Shown one piece after another: positions 38,139-46,683 of a stretch of 64,000 bases of DNA (positions are counted from its first letter, which is position 1; every line of letters starts with the position of its first letter). The notes under the pieces are model-generated. The model made no database searches and was not told where the DNA came from. It saw only the letters and a list, made by a program, of their open reading frames with translations. The DNA comes from Dyella sp. RRB7 (GTDB lineage: Bacteria; Pseudomonadota; Gammaproteobacteria; Xanthomonadales; Rhodanobacteraceae), in assembly GCF_022761115.1 (NCBI RefSeq), contig NZ_JAKWJS010000006.1, positions 186,001 through 250,000 on the forward strand, written 5' to 3'. The translations under genes and the position numbers were made by a program.

Positions 38139-38612
38139 ATGTCACAGGTTGATTTGGCCCTCGACGAGCGGGATCGGGCGATCCTTCAACTGCTGCAGCA
38201 GGACGGCCGGCTGACCAATATGGAGCTGGCCCTGCAGATCAACTTGTCCCCCTCGGCCTGTTTGCGCCGGGTGAAGTTGCTGGAAGAGCGTGGCTTGATT
38301 TCGCGCTACGTCATGCTGCTCGACGAAAAGGCCGCGGGCCTGCCCGGCACCGCCTTCGTGCTGGTCACGCTGGATCAGCAAGGCCGCGCCGCGCTTGACG
38401 CTTTCGAGGCCGCCATCCAGCGCCATCCCGAAGTCACCGAGTGCTGCCTGCTCGCCGGCGCGGCCGACTACATGGTGCGCGTGGTCTATGCCGATTCGGC
38501 CGACTTCGAACGCATCCATACCGACATCCTCACCCAGCTGCCGGGCGTGGTGCGCGTGCAGTCCACCCTGGCGCTACGCACGGTGAAGCGGACCACCGCG
38601 TTGCCGGTGTGA
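38139..38612 (+). CDS. Lrp/AsnC-family regulator of alanine dehydrogenase
   Basis: A 157-residue feast/famine regulator: ERDRAILQLLQQDGRLTNME and LSPSACLRRVKLLEERGLI form the DNA-binding domain, with an RAM ligand domain after it (VTECCLLAGAADYMVRVVY). Divergence from ald suggests alanine-responsive control, as in other Lrp-ald pairs. The start is ATG 38139; the frame open far upstream is antisense to ald. Confidence 0.93.
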   Translation: MSQVDLALDERDRAILQLLQQDGRLTNMELALQINLSPSACLRRVKLLEERGLISRYVMLLDEKAAGLPGTAFVLVTLDQQGRAALDAFEAAIQRHPEVTECCLLAGAADYMVRVVYADSADFERIHTDILTQLPGVVRVQSTLALRTVKRTTALPV

Positions 38613-38630
38613 ATCGCGACCCATCCTGCT

Positions 38631-38870
38631 CTACGGTGACGTCCCGGCCTGAATCTTGGCCGTTCGCCTGTCGGCGTCAGTGATGGGTGATGTGCTTCCA
38701 TGCACCCGGGCCGAGTCTTCGTTCTTCTGCGAGTGGTTCGACATGGCCGGCGCGCTTGTCGAAGGGATGCCCTGGCTGGGCGTTTTCGTGTCCTGTGCCA
38801 AGGCGGACATCGAAAACAGCGAAAATGCCAGAGCGGCAGGCATGACCAGGTGGCGGATGCTGGTTTTCAT
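38631..38870 (-). CDS. Small secreted protein, unknown
   Basis: 79 residues with a clean signal peptide (cleavage after SALAQ) and a polar, Ser/Thr-rich, low-complexity mature part. No domain recognised. It converges on lrp with an 18-base gap. Confidence 0.6.
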   Translation of the reverse strand: MKTSIRHLVMPAALAFSLFSMSALAQDTKTPSQGIPSTSAPAMSNHSQKNEDSARVHGSTSPITDADRRTAKIQAGTSP

Positions 38871-39164
38871 GGTGGGATGTGCTCAGAGAGTCGCCTGAAG
38901 GAATCGACAAGGCTTGATGAAGGCTTGTCGGATGAGCACGGGCGAGGGCTCAATCAGCGACGCTCACGGCGGAGACCCATTGGAGTAATAGACCACTCCC
39001 GCTGGCGGTGGCGGTGGCGGCGGTGCGGTCTCATAGACGACCGCGGGTGACGCCAAGTTTTGGTGTGCAGATCACGGTGACCACTGAACAGCGTTCCGGC
39101 ATGGTCTGAACAATGCGCTGGTTTTGAACACCCGCTGCTGTTGCTCAATCAGCCAACTCGAAAG
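38871..39164. other. Non-coding stretch before the cassette array
   Basis: No supported gene. A simple-sequence patch of GGCGGT units lies at about 39003-39025. The first palindromic repeat of the array follows at 39165. Confidence 0.4.
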
Positions 39165-39188
39165 GTCCGCTCTGGGTCGGAAGCGGAC
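39165..39188 (-). repeat. Cassette-boundary palindrome, copy 1
   Basis: 24-nt unit of the form GTCCGCT-N10-AGCGGAC. This copy lies 47 bases after the stop of the 39236 gene and closes the array on the left. Confidence 0.85.
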
Positions 39189-39235
39189 TTCGCGACGAAG
39201 ATCGCCAGGTCTCCAAATCGACGTGAATTGCGAAA

Positions 39236-39586
39236 TCACCGGAAGGCGCCATTGAGAGCAGCCCAGGAGTAACGCGGAAGTGCAACAGCCTTGCGCAGCG
39301 CGGTGCCTGGAAGGTTATCCGACGCTGACATAGCGCGGAAGATCGTCACAAGTTGCTCCCTATAGAGCACCAACCCAACTGCCACCTGCAACTCCAGCAG
39401 CGTCAAAAACATCTCCAGGCCAACTGAGTCGATATATAGCGCGGTAGGTGCTGTTTCCGGGTGCAGAACGAGGATCAGGACCAGCGAGGCGGTCGCCACA
39501 CTGAAAAACCAGCCGCGGATGTCCTTTCTCTGCCATTCCGCATTGAGCGCTTCGAACGTGAACCATCGAGGATCCAGCCAGGCCAT
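39236..39586 (-). CDS. Small membrane protein, array gene 6
   Basis: 116 residues with two predicted transmembrane segments (GWFFSVATASLVLILVL and MFLTLLELQVAVGLVLY). No family recognised. AAAGGAGGGG precedes the ATG at 39586, which supports this start over the longer open frame. One palindromic repeat lies on each side. Confidence 0.7.
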   Translation of the reverse strand: MAWLDPRWFTFEALNAEWQRKDIRGWFFSVATASLVLILVLHPETAPTALYIDSVGLEMFLTLLELQVAVGLVLYREQLVTIFRAMSASDNLPGTALRKAVALPRYSWAALNGAFR

Positions 39587-39632
39587 CACCCCTCCTTTCT
39601 CTTCACAACCCGCAGAATTGCGACTGCACCAT

Positions 39633-39656
39633 GTCCGCTTCGGGTCGGAAGCGGAC
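39633..39656 (-). repeat. Cassette-boundary palindrome, copy 2
   Basis: GTCCGCTT-N8-AAGCGGAC, perfect 8-bp arms, three bases after the stop of the 39660 gene. Confidence 0.9.
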
Positions 39657-39659
39657 GCT

Positions 39660-39971
39660 TCAGTTTTCAACTTTTGCCTCCCGCCACCCTCGCACAGCAT
39701 CGAGCACCTCGCCGCCCCGCAGCGACTGAATATTCCGTTGCTTATATGGAGATGAACTAGCGCGAGCTATTGGACATGAAAAATTAATTGCCTCGGCGAG
39801 TTTACTCAGGTAGCCGCGGCCTTCATTCTGGTAGCAACTAACTTCGTCCTCATTGAGCACCATGAGGAAGCTGTATCCCACGAAACTATATTCACAGGAC
39901 ACATCTAGCAGAAGTTGCGCGCCGTCTTGGAGCAAGAACCAAAATTGAGGCTCATGTTCAATGACCTTCAT
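39660..39971 (-). CDS. Hypothetical protein, array gene 5
   Basis: A 103-residue soluble protein (starts MKVIEHEPQFWFLLQDGAQL; central YSFVGYSFLMVLNEDEV). Unknown family. GGGAGG precedes the ATG. GC content is lower than in the surrounding core genes. Repeats flank both ends within a few tens of bases. Confidence 0.65.
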   Translation of the reverse strand: MKVIEHEPQFWFLLQDGAQLLLDVSCEYSFVGYSFLMVLNEDEVSCYQNEGRGYLSKLAEAINFSCPIARASSSPYKQRNIQSLRGGEVLDAVRGWREAKVEN

Positions 39972-39992
39972 GCGTAGCCTCCCAATATCGAT

Positions 39993-40016
39993 GTCTGCTG
40001 TGGGTCGGAAGCAGCC
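39993..40016 (-). repeat. Cassette-boundary palindrome, copy 3
   Basis: Degenerate copy (GTCTGCTG...GCAGCC), six bases after the stop of the 40023 gene. Confidence 0.8.
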
Positions 40017-40022
40017 GTTGCC

Positions 40023-40397
40023 CTAGATCGAGTTCGCGTCCGGATCGATGCGTTCCGAGGCCGTTACCCGTTGGTTTGAGGCCGGCCAGATCAGCGCGGT
40101 GACTGCCACAGAGACTCCGAGCGCGAGCGGCGTTACGAAGAAGAAATGCGTTGTAACGCATGCCATGACCGAAGACGCGATATGCAGAACAAACGCTCGT
40201 CGGCTCGGCTTGCCGCGCTTCATCAACAAGCACCCGACGAGAATCGACGCCACCGAAAAGAACAATAGCAAGAACGAAACGACGCTAAGGAGGCCCTCAC
40301 TTACCCACTGAACCAGAAGGGGCCCCTTCATGATCCAGGCAATTGCCACTACGAGAATGCCCGCAGTAATTGCGCCCTTACGTGTGCGAAAAATCAC
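40023..40397 (-). CDS. Small membrane protein, array gene 4
   Basis: 124 residues with four predicted transmembrane segments (first AGILVVAIAWIM; second VVSFLLLFFSVASILVGCLL). It starts at GTG 40397 with GGGGGA upstream. No recognised family. Confidence 0.65.
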   Translation of the reverse strand: MIFRTRKGAITAGILVVAIAWIMKGPLLVQWVSEGLLSVVSFLLLFFSVASILVGCLLMKRGKPSRRAFVLHIASSVMACVTTHFFFVTPLALGVSVAVTALIWPASNQRVTASERIDPDANSI

Positions 40398-40462
40398 GAA
40401 AATCCCCCTTTGGATTCAATATCTGCCGACCCACCGCCCCGTCTCAAACCACTTCCGACAAT

Positions 40463-40486
40463 GTCTGCTTTAAATCGGAAGCGAAC
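40463..40486 (-). repeat. Cassette-boundary palindrome, copy 4
   Basis: Degenerate copy (GTCTGCTT, centre TAAATCGG, AAGCGAAC), three bases after the stop of the 12-codon ORF at 40490. Confidence 0.8.
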
Positions 40487-40489
40487 ATT

Positions 40490-40528
40490 TCACTTACGGC
40501 GCACCGCTTCAATTTCTTCCCATGACAT
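40490..40528 (-). CDS. Possible 12-residue coupled peptide
   Basis: ATG overlaps the stop of the DUF2007 gene as TGATG and encodes MSWEEIEAVRRK. Its stop lies three bases before repeat copy 4, the same stop-to-repeat spacing as other genes of the array. Either a real coupled micropeptide or the relic of a longer C-terminus of the preceding gene. Confidence 0.3.
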   Translation of the reverse strand: MSWEEIEAVRRK

Positions 40529-41088
40529 CATCGCGACTTCCTTAGCTCACGGACGATCAGGAAAAGCCAGAGCGCCGGGTGTAAGGCAACGAGGGCACTG
40601 AACACCCACTTCCCAATGATGCGGGATGTCGGCTCGGGCGTCATGGAGTACGGGAAGTAGTCGTATGACTGCGCCCACACTACCTTGATGACCACAATAG
40701 CCAGCGAAATTGCCAGCAGAAGCATCGCCACGAGTACGAGGACCTTCCTGGAGCTTGTCCACTGGTGTTGTAGACGCATATCTCTCGCTGAATCGGACGC
40801 TGCATGCGTGGCTTCGTCAGCCCGGCTTTCCTCTTCAAGGGCGTACTCGCCTTGGTCGGCGGCCGCCATGATCTCGAGCGCCAACGACTGTTGCTCATCA
40901 CGGACGAATAGCCGGACTCCCCCCAAGGCGTTGAGCATGAGCGGATTGGCCTGTGCATGATTGACGCCTGTCAGATGCGCATCGATTCCCTCCGCCTGCA
41001 GGCGCCCCAGCAAGACTTGCGCTTCAAAAGGGGAAAAATCGCGCGCGAGTTGGCTATAACCGATGCCTCGCTCGTCTGTTTTTGTCAT
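40528..41088 (-). CDS. DUF2007-type putative signalling protein with two transmembrane helices, array gene 3
   Basis: 186 residues. The N-terminal 75 residues fit the DUF2007 (putative prokaryotic signal transducing) domain: FEAQVLLGRLQAEGIDAHLT and VRLFVRDEQQSLALEIM. Two transmembrane helices follow (VLVLVAMLLLAISLAIVVIK and WVFSALVALHPALWLFLIV). The start is ATG 41088. Confidence 0.7.
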   Translation of the reverse strand: MTKTDERGIGYSQLARDFSPFEAQVLLGRLQAEGIDAHLTGVNHAQANPLMLNALGGVRLFVRDEQQSLALEIMAAADQGEYALEEESRADEATHAASDSARDMRLQHQWTSSRKVLVLVAMLLLAISLAIVVIKVVWAQSYDYFPYSMTPEPTSRIIGKWVFSALVALHPALWLFLIVRELRKSR

Positions 41089-41219
41089 GGCAATCCCAGA
41101 TCCCCAAGCCGATGAATGACTAACGATGACCTGCTCGCGCCATACGGTCAACTTTCGAACGGAAGAACCTGTGGACAACCCGTAGCCCAGGCCATGTCCA
41201 TTTCTAATTCGCCGCGGAG

Positions 41220-41243
41220 GTCCGCTTTGGGTCGGAAGCGGAC
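41220..41243 (-). repeat. Cassette-boundary palindrome, copy 5
   Basis: GTCCGCTT-N8-AAGCGGAC, perfect arms, one base after the stop of the 41245 gene. Confidence 0.9.
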
Positions 41244-41244
41244 C

Positions 41245-41508
41245 TCACTGCTCTTTGGGAAAGAGCTGCTCCCTTGCCGCCTGCCACTCCTCCCAGCATT
41301 GCTCAGCAACGATATCGGGATACCCCCGTTCTTGCTCGCCCTTCAAGGCCACGCTGAACGGTAAAGTGATGCATGTGGCGCTATCCCTTATGGCAATGAC
41401 CTGGGCTTCCGTCAGGGGCTGTTCAAGCGTGCTTTCTGCACGATATAGCAGGGTAACCAGCGGCGGTATGAAAACCAGGCACAGCGGATCGTCCTTTGGG
41501 TCGCTCAT
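41245..41508 (-). CDS. Hypothetical protein, array gene 2
   Basis: An 87-residue soluble protein (LCLVFIPPLVTLLYRAES; ends WEEWQAAREQLFPKEQ). Unknown. The ATG at 41508 follows GGGAGAAG. Its stop is separated from repeat copy 5 by one base. Confidence 0.6.
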   Translation of the reverse strand: MSDPKDDPLCLVFIPPLVTLLYRAESTLEQPLTEAQVIAIRDSATCITLPFSVALKGEQERGYPDIVAEQCWEEWQAAREQLFPKEQ

Positions 41509-41540
41509 GCTTCTTCTCCCTGAATCCATTCAATCGAAAT

Positions 41541-41564
41541 GTTTGCTTCGGGTCGAAAGCGGAC
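41541..41564 (-). repeat. Cassette-boundary palindrome, copy 6
   Basis: Degenerate copy (GTTTGCTT, centre CGGGTCGA, AAGCGGAC), 41 bases after the stop of the 41606 gene. Confidence 0.85.
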
Positions 41565-41605
41565 CTGTAGCGTTGCCCAAATCGATTACGCGGGCTGGAC
41601 CCCGA

Positions 41606-41905
41606 TCAATGATTCATCGCCCAGATAACAATTACGGACAGGAACGCAACGGTGGACAGCCCATTGAGAATTGCACTGGAATAGTAAGAACGTCTTCCTG
41701 CGCGCTGTTTCCAAAACACGGTAGCAAGAAACCCGCTGAACAGCGCCGCCCCCAGCACTACCAAGGCTCCCACCCAACCTTCACCCTTAAATGCGCTCGC
41801 GGGCGCATTGGTAGCACTTACCCACAGGCTGGTCGTAACCAACAACAAAAGCCCCGAACCAAAGACGTTCATAGCCCCACGGACCGTCCTCAACACCATA
41901 TTCAT
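41606..41905 (-). CDS. Small membrane protein, array gene 1
   Basis: 99 residues with three predicted transmembrane helices (NVFGSGLLLLVTTSLWV, GALVVLGAALFSGFLATVFW, STVAFLSVIVIWAM). AAGGAA precedes the ATG at 41905. No family recognised. Confidence 0.65.
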   Translation of the reverse strand: MNMVLRTVRGAMNVFGSGLLLLVTTSLWVSATNAPASAFKGEGWVGALVVLGAALFSGFLATVFWKQRAGRRSYYSSAILNGLSTVAFLSVIVIWAMNH

Positions 41906-41962
41906 CAGCGTTCCTTCGTATGTGACCGTCACAGCATTGTGATCAATCCGTTTTTTGCAAAT

Positions 41963-41986
41963 TTCTGCTTTGGGTCGATAGCGGGC
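41963..41986 (-). repeat. Cassette-boundary palindrome, copy 7
   Basis: The most diverged copy (TTCTGCTT, centre TGGGTCGA, TAGCGGGC), 57 bases upstream of the first array gene. It opens the array on the right. Confidence 0.75.
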
Positions 41987-42150
41987 CGTTCCAGAATATA
42001 GCCATAAGAGCCCGACGACACCCCTGGTCAGCCCCAGCGGGGTGTTCAATGGTTACCGGAACCGGTGTTCAACCCGACCGGAATCCGCAGGTGAATAGCG
42101 CGTGGGTTGGAGGCTCCCCATCCGTGCGGATGCCTCCGTATCACTCAGTC

Positions 42151-43092
42151 TTAGTGGTCCGCCGGTTTGGGCGTGGCGATGAAGCCATGCTGTTGACCTG
42201 CGGCATCTATGTATTCCCCGGAGACGACGCCGAAGTTGTTGATGGTGGTGGCTAGCGTGTCTGCCGCGCCCGGCACGTCGAGGGTCTGGAACTTGCCCTG
42301 CGTTTTGACGAACGCATGGATCTGCCCGGTTCCGGTCCAGTAATAGCCTGCGATCTGGCCCACGTCGTTGATCGCGAAGGCTACCGTGCTCCCGGCGTTG
42401 GGAACGTCCAGCGTGGTGATCTTTCCGTTCGCGTCGCGGTAGAAGCCGTGCGGCACGGGGGCTTTCGGATTGGTGTCCCAATAGCCGATGGATTCGCCCA
42501 GGTCGTTGATGCCCAGCGGATAAGTTTCGGCGGCGCCAGTCACATCGAAGGGCGTATCCCAGCCGTGCCCGCGACGCAGGATGCCATGGAAGGCGCCATC
42601 CGCGTCCCAGTACACCCCCAGGATGGTGCCGAACTCATTGATGCCATCCACGTTCGAATTGAGGTGGCCGGGAAAGTCCACGGTTTCAAAATGATTTCCG
42701 CGCAATACGAAGCCGTGCTGCGTGCCCGAGGCATCGGCATAAGCGCCATAGGTCACGCCCAGGTCATTGGGGCCGCCAGCGGCGCTGAAGTAGGTGCCCA
42801 GCGCGGCAGGGTCGAGCAATTCGAAATGACCATGGCGATACACCATGGCGTGGGCCGTGCCGCCATTGATGGCATATTGGCCGCCCAGTTCGCCGAAATC
42901 GTTGATGCCCCAGAAGATCGTCTGCGACGAGCCGGGGTAATCGAGCGTCTGATAGCTGTAGGTTCCCACGCTGGTGGCGGATGCGGCGACATCGGCATCG
43001 GCCATGGCAACGCCTGCAAGGCTGGCGGAGGCCAGCACCAGTAGACCCGTGGCCCTTGTGAGTCGAGCATAGGTAGCGCGATGATTCGACAT
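42151..43092 (-). CDS. Secreted HAF-repeat protein
   Basis: 313 residues with a signal peptide (cleavage near GVAMADA) and five to six tandem repeats of about 45 residues. Each repeat contains a GINDxGxxxGxY strand and a HGFxxxxGxFxTxDxPG strand, the extracellular HAF-type repeat that folds as a beta structure. Function is unknown; such proteins are exported. It is divergent from the ECF sigma gene, with a 167-base shared upstream region, so it may be a target of that sigma factor. Confidence 0.85.
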   Translation of the reverse strand: MSNHRATYARLTRATGLLVLASASLAGVAMADADVAASATSVGTYSYQTLDYPGSSQTIFWGINDFGELGGQYAINGGTAHAMVYRHGHFELLDPAALGTYFSAAGGPNDLGVTYGAYADASGTQHGFVLRGNHFETVDFPGHLNSNVDGINEFGTILGVYWDADGAFHGILRRGHGWDTPFDVTGAAETYPLGINDLGESIGYWDTNPKAPVPHGFYRDANGKITTLDVPNAGSTVAFAINDVGQIAGYYWTGTGQIHAFVKTQGKFQTLDVPGAADTLATTINNFGVVSGEYIDAAGQQHGFIATPKPADH

Positions 43093-43259
43093 GATTTCTA
43101 TCCTCTTTGGATGCGATGGGTGATGGCATTCCCTGGGTTTGAGGCCGTTCCGATCTGCGCCATCCCCCTTTACAGCGCAAAAGGGGGGCGGATGCCGACA
43201 TCGCCGAAGCCGCCTTTTTCGCAGGTGCTCACCCGCCGGTTGCCGGGGCGCCCACGCGC

Positions 43260-43805
43260 ATGAACGCCGAGCTCCACATCACCGAGGTACTCGCGCGTGC
43301 CGCCAACGGCGACGCCACCGCGTTCGATACGCTGATCCCCAAGGTCTATGCCACCCTGCGCCGCCTGGCGCACCGCCAGCGTGCGCATGAAGCGGCGCAC
43401 ACGCTCGAAACCACGGCGCTGGTCCATGAGGCCTATCTGAGGCTGGTCGTCCAGGACGGCGTTGCCTTCGCCGATCGTGCGCATCTCTATGCGTACCTGA
43501 GCCAGGTGATGCGCCGCGTCCTGATCGACCACGCGCGCCGGAAGAACGCGCAGAAACGCCAGGCCCCCGACATGACGGCGGCCGAGACTCCCTCGGACAT
43601 CATCGACGTGCTGGCCATCGACGAAGCGCTGACCCGGCTCGCGGCTGCCGACGAGCGCCTTGCGCGGGTAGCCGAACTGCGGCTCTTCGCCGACCTGTCG
43701 AGCCAGGATATCGCCGAGGTGCTGGGCGTCAACGCGCGCACGGTCGAGCGGGACTGGCTGAAGGCGCGTACCTTCCTGTCGGCCTGCCTGCTGCCGGATA
43801 CGTGA
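43260..43805 (+). CDS. ECF-type RNA polymerase sigma factor (TIGR02999-like)
   Basis: 181 residues. Region 2 (DTLIPKVYATLRRLAHRQRA, HEAYLRLVVQD, HLYAYLSQVMRRVLIDHARRK) and region 4 (AELRLFADLSSQDIAEVLGV, ARTVERDWLKARTFL) match the ECF group that is usually encoded beside a serine/threonine kinase instead of a classical anti-sigma factor. That kinase follows 67 bases later. Confidence 0.93.
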   Translation: MNAELHITEVLARAANGDATAFDTLIPKVYATLRRLAHRQRAHEAAHTLETTALVHEAYLRLVVQDGVAFADRAHLYAYLSQVMRRVLIDHARRKNAQKRQAPDMTAAETPSDIIDVLAIDEALTRLAAADERLARVAELRLFADLSSQDIAEVLGVNARTVERDWLKARTFLSACLLPDT

Positions 43806-43872
43806 GGCGATGTCGGTTCCGGGCGGGTAAATACGCTATAGGGACATATCAGCACGGGAATACACGCCGCCG

Positions 43873-46683
43873 ATGATTTCCGCCTTCTCCCAACGCTGGC
43901 ATGAGATCGAGCCACTGATCGACCAGCTGTTCGATGTGCCTGCCATCGAGCAGGCCGAATGGTTGCGCCGGCATTGTGACGACCCGACCTTGCGCGCACT
44001 GGTCACGCAAGCCCTCGGCTATGCCCCCGGCGTAGAGGCGCTCGAGCGCGGCATGGAGCAATGGTTGCCTGCGCTCGCCGACGTCCAGCCCGATGCACTG
44101 CCCACCATTTCCGGCTATCGCGTGCTTCGCTTCGTCGGTTCCGGCGGCATGGCCAGTGTGTTCGAAGCGGCCCGCGAACTTCCCGGCGGCCCGCAGACGG
44201 TGGCGCTCAAACTGCTGCGCATCGACGTCCACGATGCCGACGAGCGCCGCCGCTTCCTGCGTGAGCAACGCATCCTGGCACGGCTGCAGCACCCGCATAT
44301 TGCGCAGTTGCTCGATGCTGGCTTCTCCCCGACGGGTACGCCGTTTCTGGCGCTCGAATTCGTCGCCGGTGAGGATCTCGTAGCGCATTGCGCGCTTCGT
44401 GGCCTGTCCGTGCGCGAACGCCTGGCCTTGTTCATCGATGTGTGCTCGGCAGTCGAGCACGCCCATCGCAACCTGATCGTGCACCGCGACCTGAAGCCGA
44501 GCAACGTGCTGGTCAACGCCGAAGGCTGCGTCAAGCTGGTGGATTTCGGTATCGCCAAGCTGCTCACCGGCGAAGGCGAACACACGCGCACCGAGGCGCG
44601 CCGCCTCACCCGTTCGTATGCCGCGCCCGAGCAGTTCGCGGGGGACGTCGCCACGACAGCCATCGACGTGTACGCGCTTGGCGTGCTTCTGGCCGCGCTC
44701 ATCGGCGATCAGCAGCCGCATCGAGTCGACGCCCATGCCGATGCGAAAGCCTCCGTCTTTGACGATGAAGCGCTGCGTCGAACGCTCGGCGTCGACCTTC
44801 ATGCCATCGTGCAGGAAGCGACACGAGCGGACCCCGCCCGTCGATACCCCAGCGTCGCCGCGCTAAGCGCCGATATCCAGCGCTACATCGGCGGCAAGCC
44901 GTTGCATGCACGTGCGGACACGCTGGCATATCGAGCGGTCACGTTCGCCAAGCGCCATGCTCTGGCCGTTTCCATCGGCGCCGTGACCGCCATGATGCTC
45001 GCCGGTGCAACGGTGGCCGGCCTGCACGAAGCGCGCCTTGCCCGGCGTGCCGCCGATGAGGCTCGCTCGCAGGCTACCGCGGCCGAGAGTGAAGCGCATC
45101 GGGCGGACGCGCTCAAGACGTTCCTTGAAGGCCTGTTCGACAGTTCCGCGCACGGCACGGAGGCGAACGAAACCGCCGAGGAACTGCTTTCACGCGGACG
45201 CGAGCGAGCCGACCACGACTTCGCCACGCAGCCCGCGCTTCGTGCCGAGATCCTCGCGCTGGTAGGCGACCTGGACCGTCGCAGCGGCCACCCTGAGCGC
45301 GCGTGGCAACCCCTCGAGGAAGCGGCCAGCTTGGCGAATGCGCAGTTCGGTGCGACGGATCGGCGTACGTTGCACATCGAATACCTGTTCGCCAAAGAAG
45401 CCGATGAACTCGGTCGCTTCCGCGAGGCGAGGTCGCGCCTCCAGGGCGCGATCGAAGCCTTCGATCCAGGACCCAACCATGACTCGCCCGAGGAAGTGCA
45501 GGCGCTCGCATGGCTTGCTGGCCTGGATGAACGCATCGGCGAATCGGACAAGGCCATCGACATTGGCGAGAAGGACGTCGCATTGGCACGTCGCATACTG
45601 CCGAACGACAGCGAGGCGCTGACCGAGGCGGTACTGAATCTCGGCTGGATATTTATGGATGCCGGGCGCTCCAGCCGCGCAGAGCCGCTGTTGCGGGAAG
45701 CACTGGCGCGCAAGCGGCGTCATCTTGGCGCACGACATGCCGACGTCGCGGACACGATGGCCATCCTCACCTCGGCACTGACCAAACTCGGTCACTATGG
45801 CGAGGGCGAGCAGCTCATGCGCGACGCGCTGGACATCGATGCCAACGCCTATACGCACCTCAATGCCCATACCGCCTGGCATCTCAACGACCTCGCCATC
45901 GTGCTTACGCTCGAAGGCAGGTTCGACGAAGCCAGAGCCTTCTATATCAAGTCCATAGCCATCGATCGGGCGTTGACGCCGTCTTCCGAATCCAGTGAGG
46001 CGTTGAGCATGGCCAACGTGGCCAGGCTTCGCTACCGGCAGGGCGCCTACGCTGAAGCCGAGACGGGCCTGCGCGATGCGATCCGCCGAAGGCAGCGCCT
46101 GCTGGGCGTTGACTATGCCGACAATGGTCGCAGCTACGACCGCGCGAGTCTCGCCCAAGTGCTCATCGCACGCGGGCGCTTCGACGATGCCCTGATCAAT
46201 GTGGAGGGCGCGCTTGCCGAGGCGCAGCGGCTGCATCGCGGCGCCCATCCCGATACCGCTTTCGCCCTTGCCGTCGAGGCCGAGTTGATGGCGGCCAACG
46301 GCAAGCTCGAGCGTGCGGCCACGACGGCTGGTCAAGCCGTCGCCATGTACGCTGCACTGGCCGATCAGAGTTCGGAGAAAGCGATCCGGGCGCGCCTTCT
46401 GTATAGCGACATTCTGCAGGCACTCGGGCGCAGCAGAGATGCGGCGCCCTACCTCGACAGTGCCCTTGCCGCGGCGAGCGCCATCACGCCGAAGGCGGCG
46501 GCCCTTGTCGCGCGTACCCAGGCGGACCTTGCGCGCATCGATGCCTCGCTCGGTGACTTGGCCATGGCGGACCGCCTTCGCGTCGAGGCAAGAATGTCGC
46601 TCGCCGATATCCCCGCGGGGCCAAACACCGATCGCGATGCCGCGATGCGCTTGCTCGCAAACGCGGGGCTTGCCGCTCGCTGA
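43873..46683 (+). CDS. Serine/threonine protein kinase with TPR tail
   Basis: 936 residues. Kinase domain about 82-345: glycine loop VGSGGMASVF, Lys113 in VALKLL, catalytic HRDLKPSN (204 on), DFG at 224-226, and a Pkn-type APEQ. One transmembrane helix follows (about 380-400). The extracytoplasmic half is built of tetratricopeptide repeats (GRSSRAEPLLREALARKRR, GRFDEARAFYIKSIAI, GAYAEAETGLRDAI). It probably controls, or is controlled with, the upstream ECF sigma factor. All catalytic residues look intact. Confidence 0.93.
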   Translation: MISAFSQRWHEIEPLIDQLFDVPAIEQAEWLRRHCDDPTLRALVTQALGYAPGVEALERGMEQWLPALADVQPDALPTISGYRVLRFVGSGGMASVFEAARELPGGPQTVALKLLRIDVHDADERRRFLREQRILARLQHPHIAQLLDAGFSPTGTPFLALEFVAGEDLVAHCALRGLSVRERLALFIDVCSAVEHAHRNLIVHRDLKPSNVLVNAEGCVKLVDFGIAKLLTGEGEHTRTEARRLTRSYAAPEQFAGDVATTAIDVYALGVLLAALIGDQQPHRVDAHADAKASVFDDEALRRTLGVDLHAIVQEATRADPARRYPSVAALSADIQRYIGGKPLHARADTLAYRAVTFAKRHALAVSIGAVTAMMLAGATVAGLHEARLARRAADEARSQATAAESEAHRADALKTFLEGLFDSSAHGTEANETAEELLSRGRERADHDFATQPALRAEILALVGDLDRRSGHPERAWQPLEEAASLANAQFGATDRRTLHIEYLFAKEADELGRFREARSRLQGAIEAFDPGPNHDSPEEVQALAWLAGLDERIGESDKAIDIGEKDVALARRILPNDSEALTEAVLNLGWIFMDAGRSSRAEPLLREALARKRRHLGARHADVADTMAILTSALTKLGHYGEGEQLMRDALDIDANAYTHLNAHTAWHLNDLAIVLTLEGRFDEARAFYIKSIAIDRALTPSSESSEALSMANVARLRYRQGAYAEAETGLRDAIRRRQRLLGVDYADNGRSYDRASLAQVLIARGRFDDALINVEGALAEAQRLHRGAHPDTAFALAVEAELMAANGKLERAATTAGQAVAMYAALADQSSEKAIRARLLYSDILQALGRSRDAAPYLDSALAAASAITPKAAALVARTQADLARIDASLGDLAMADRLRVEARMSLADIPAGPNTDRDAAMRLLANAGLAAR

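Noticed and set aside
39165-41986. CRISPR array
   Set aside because: The 24-nt repeats are 300-750 bases apart, contain genes between them, and are not followed by uniform spacers or cas genes.
39165-41986. Classical integron attC sites
   Set aside because: I looked for GTTRRRY and RYYYAAC core sites beside the palindromes and found none convincing, and no intI gene is in the window. The cassette-like layout is reported as a finding instead.
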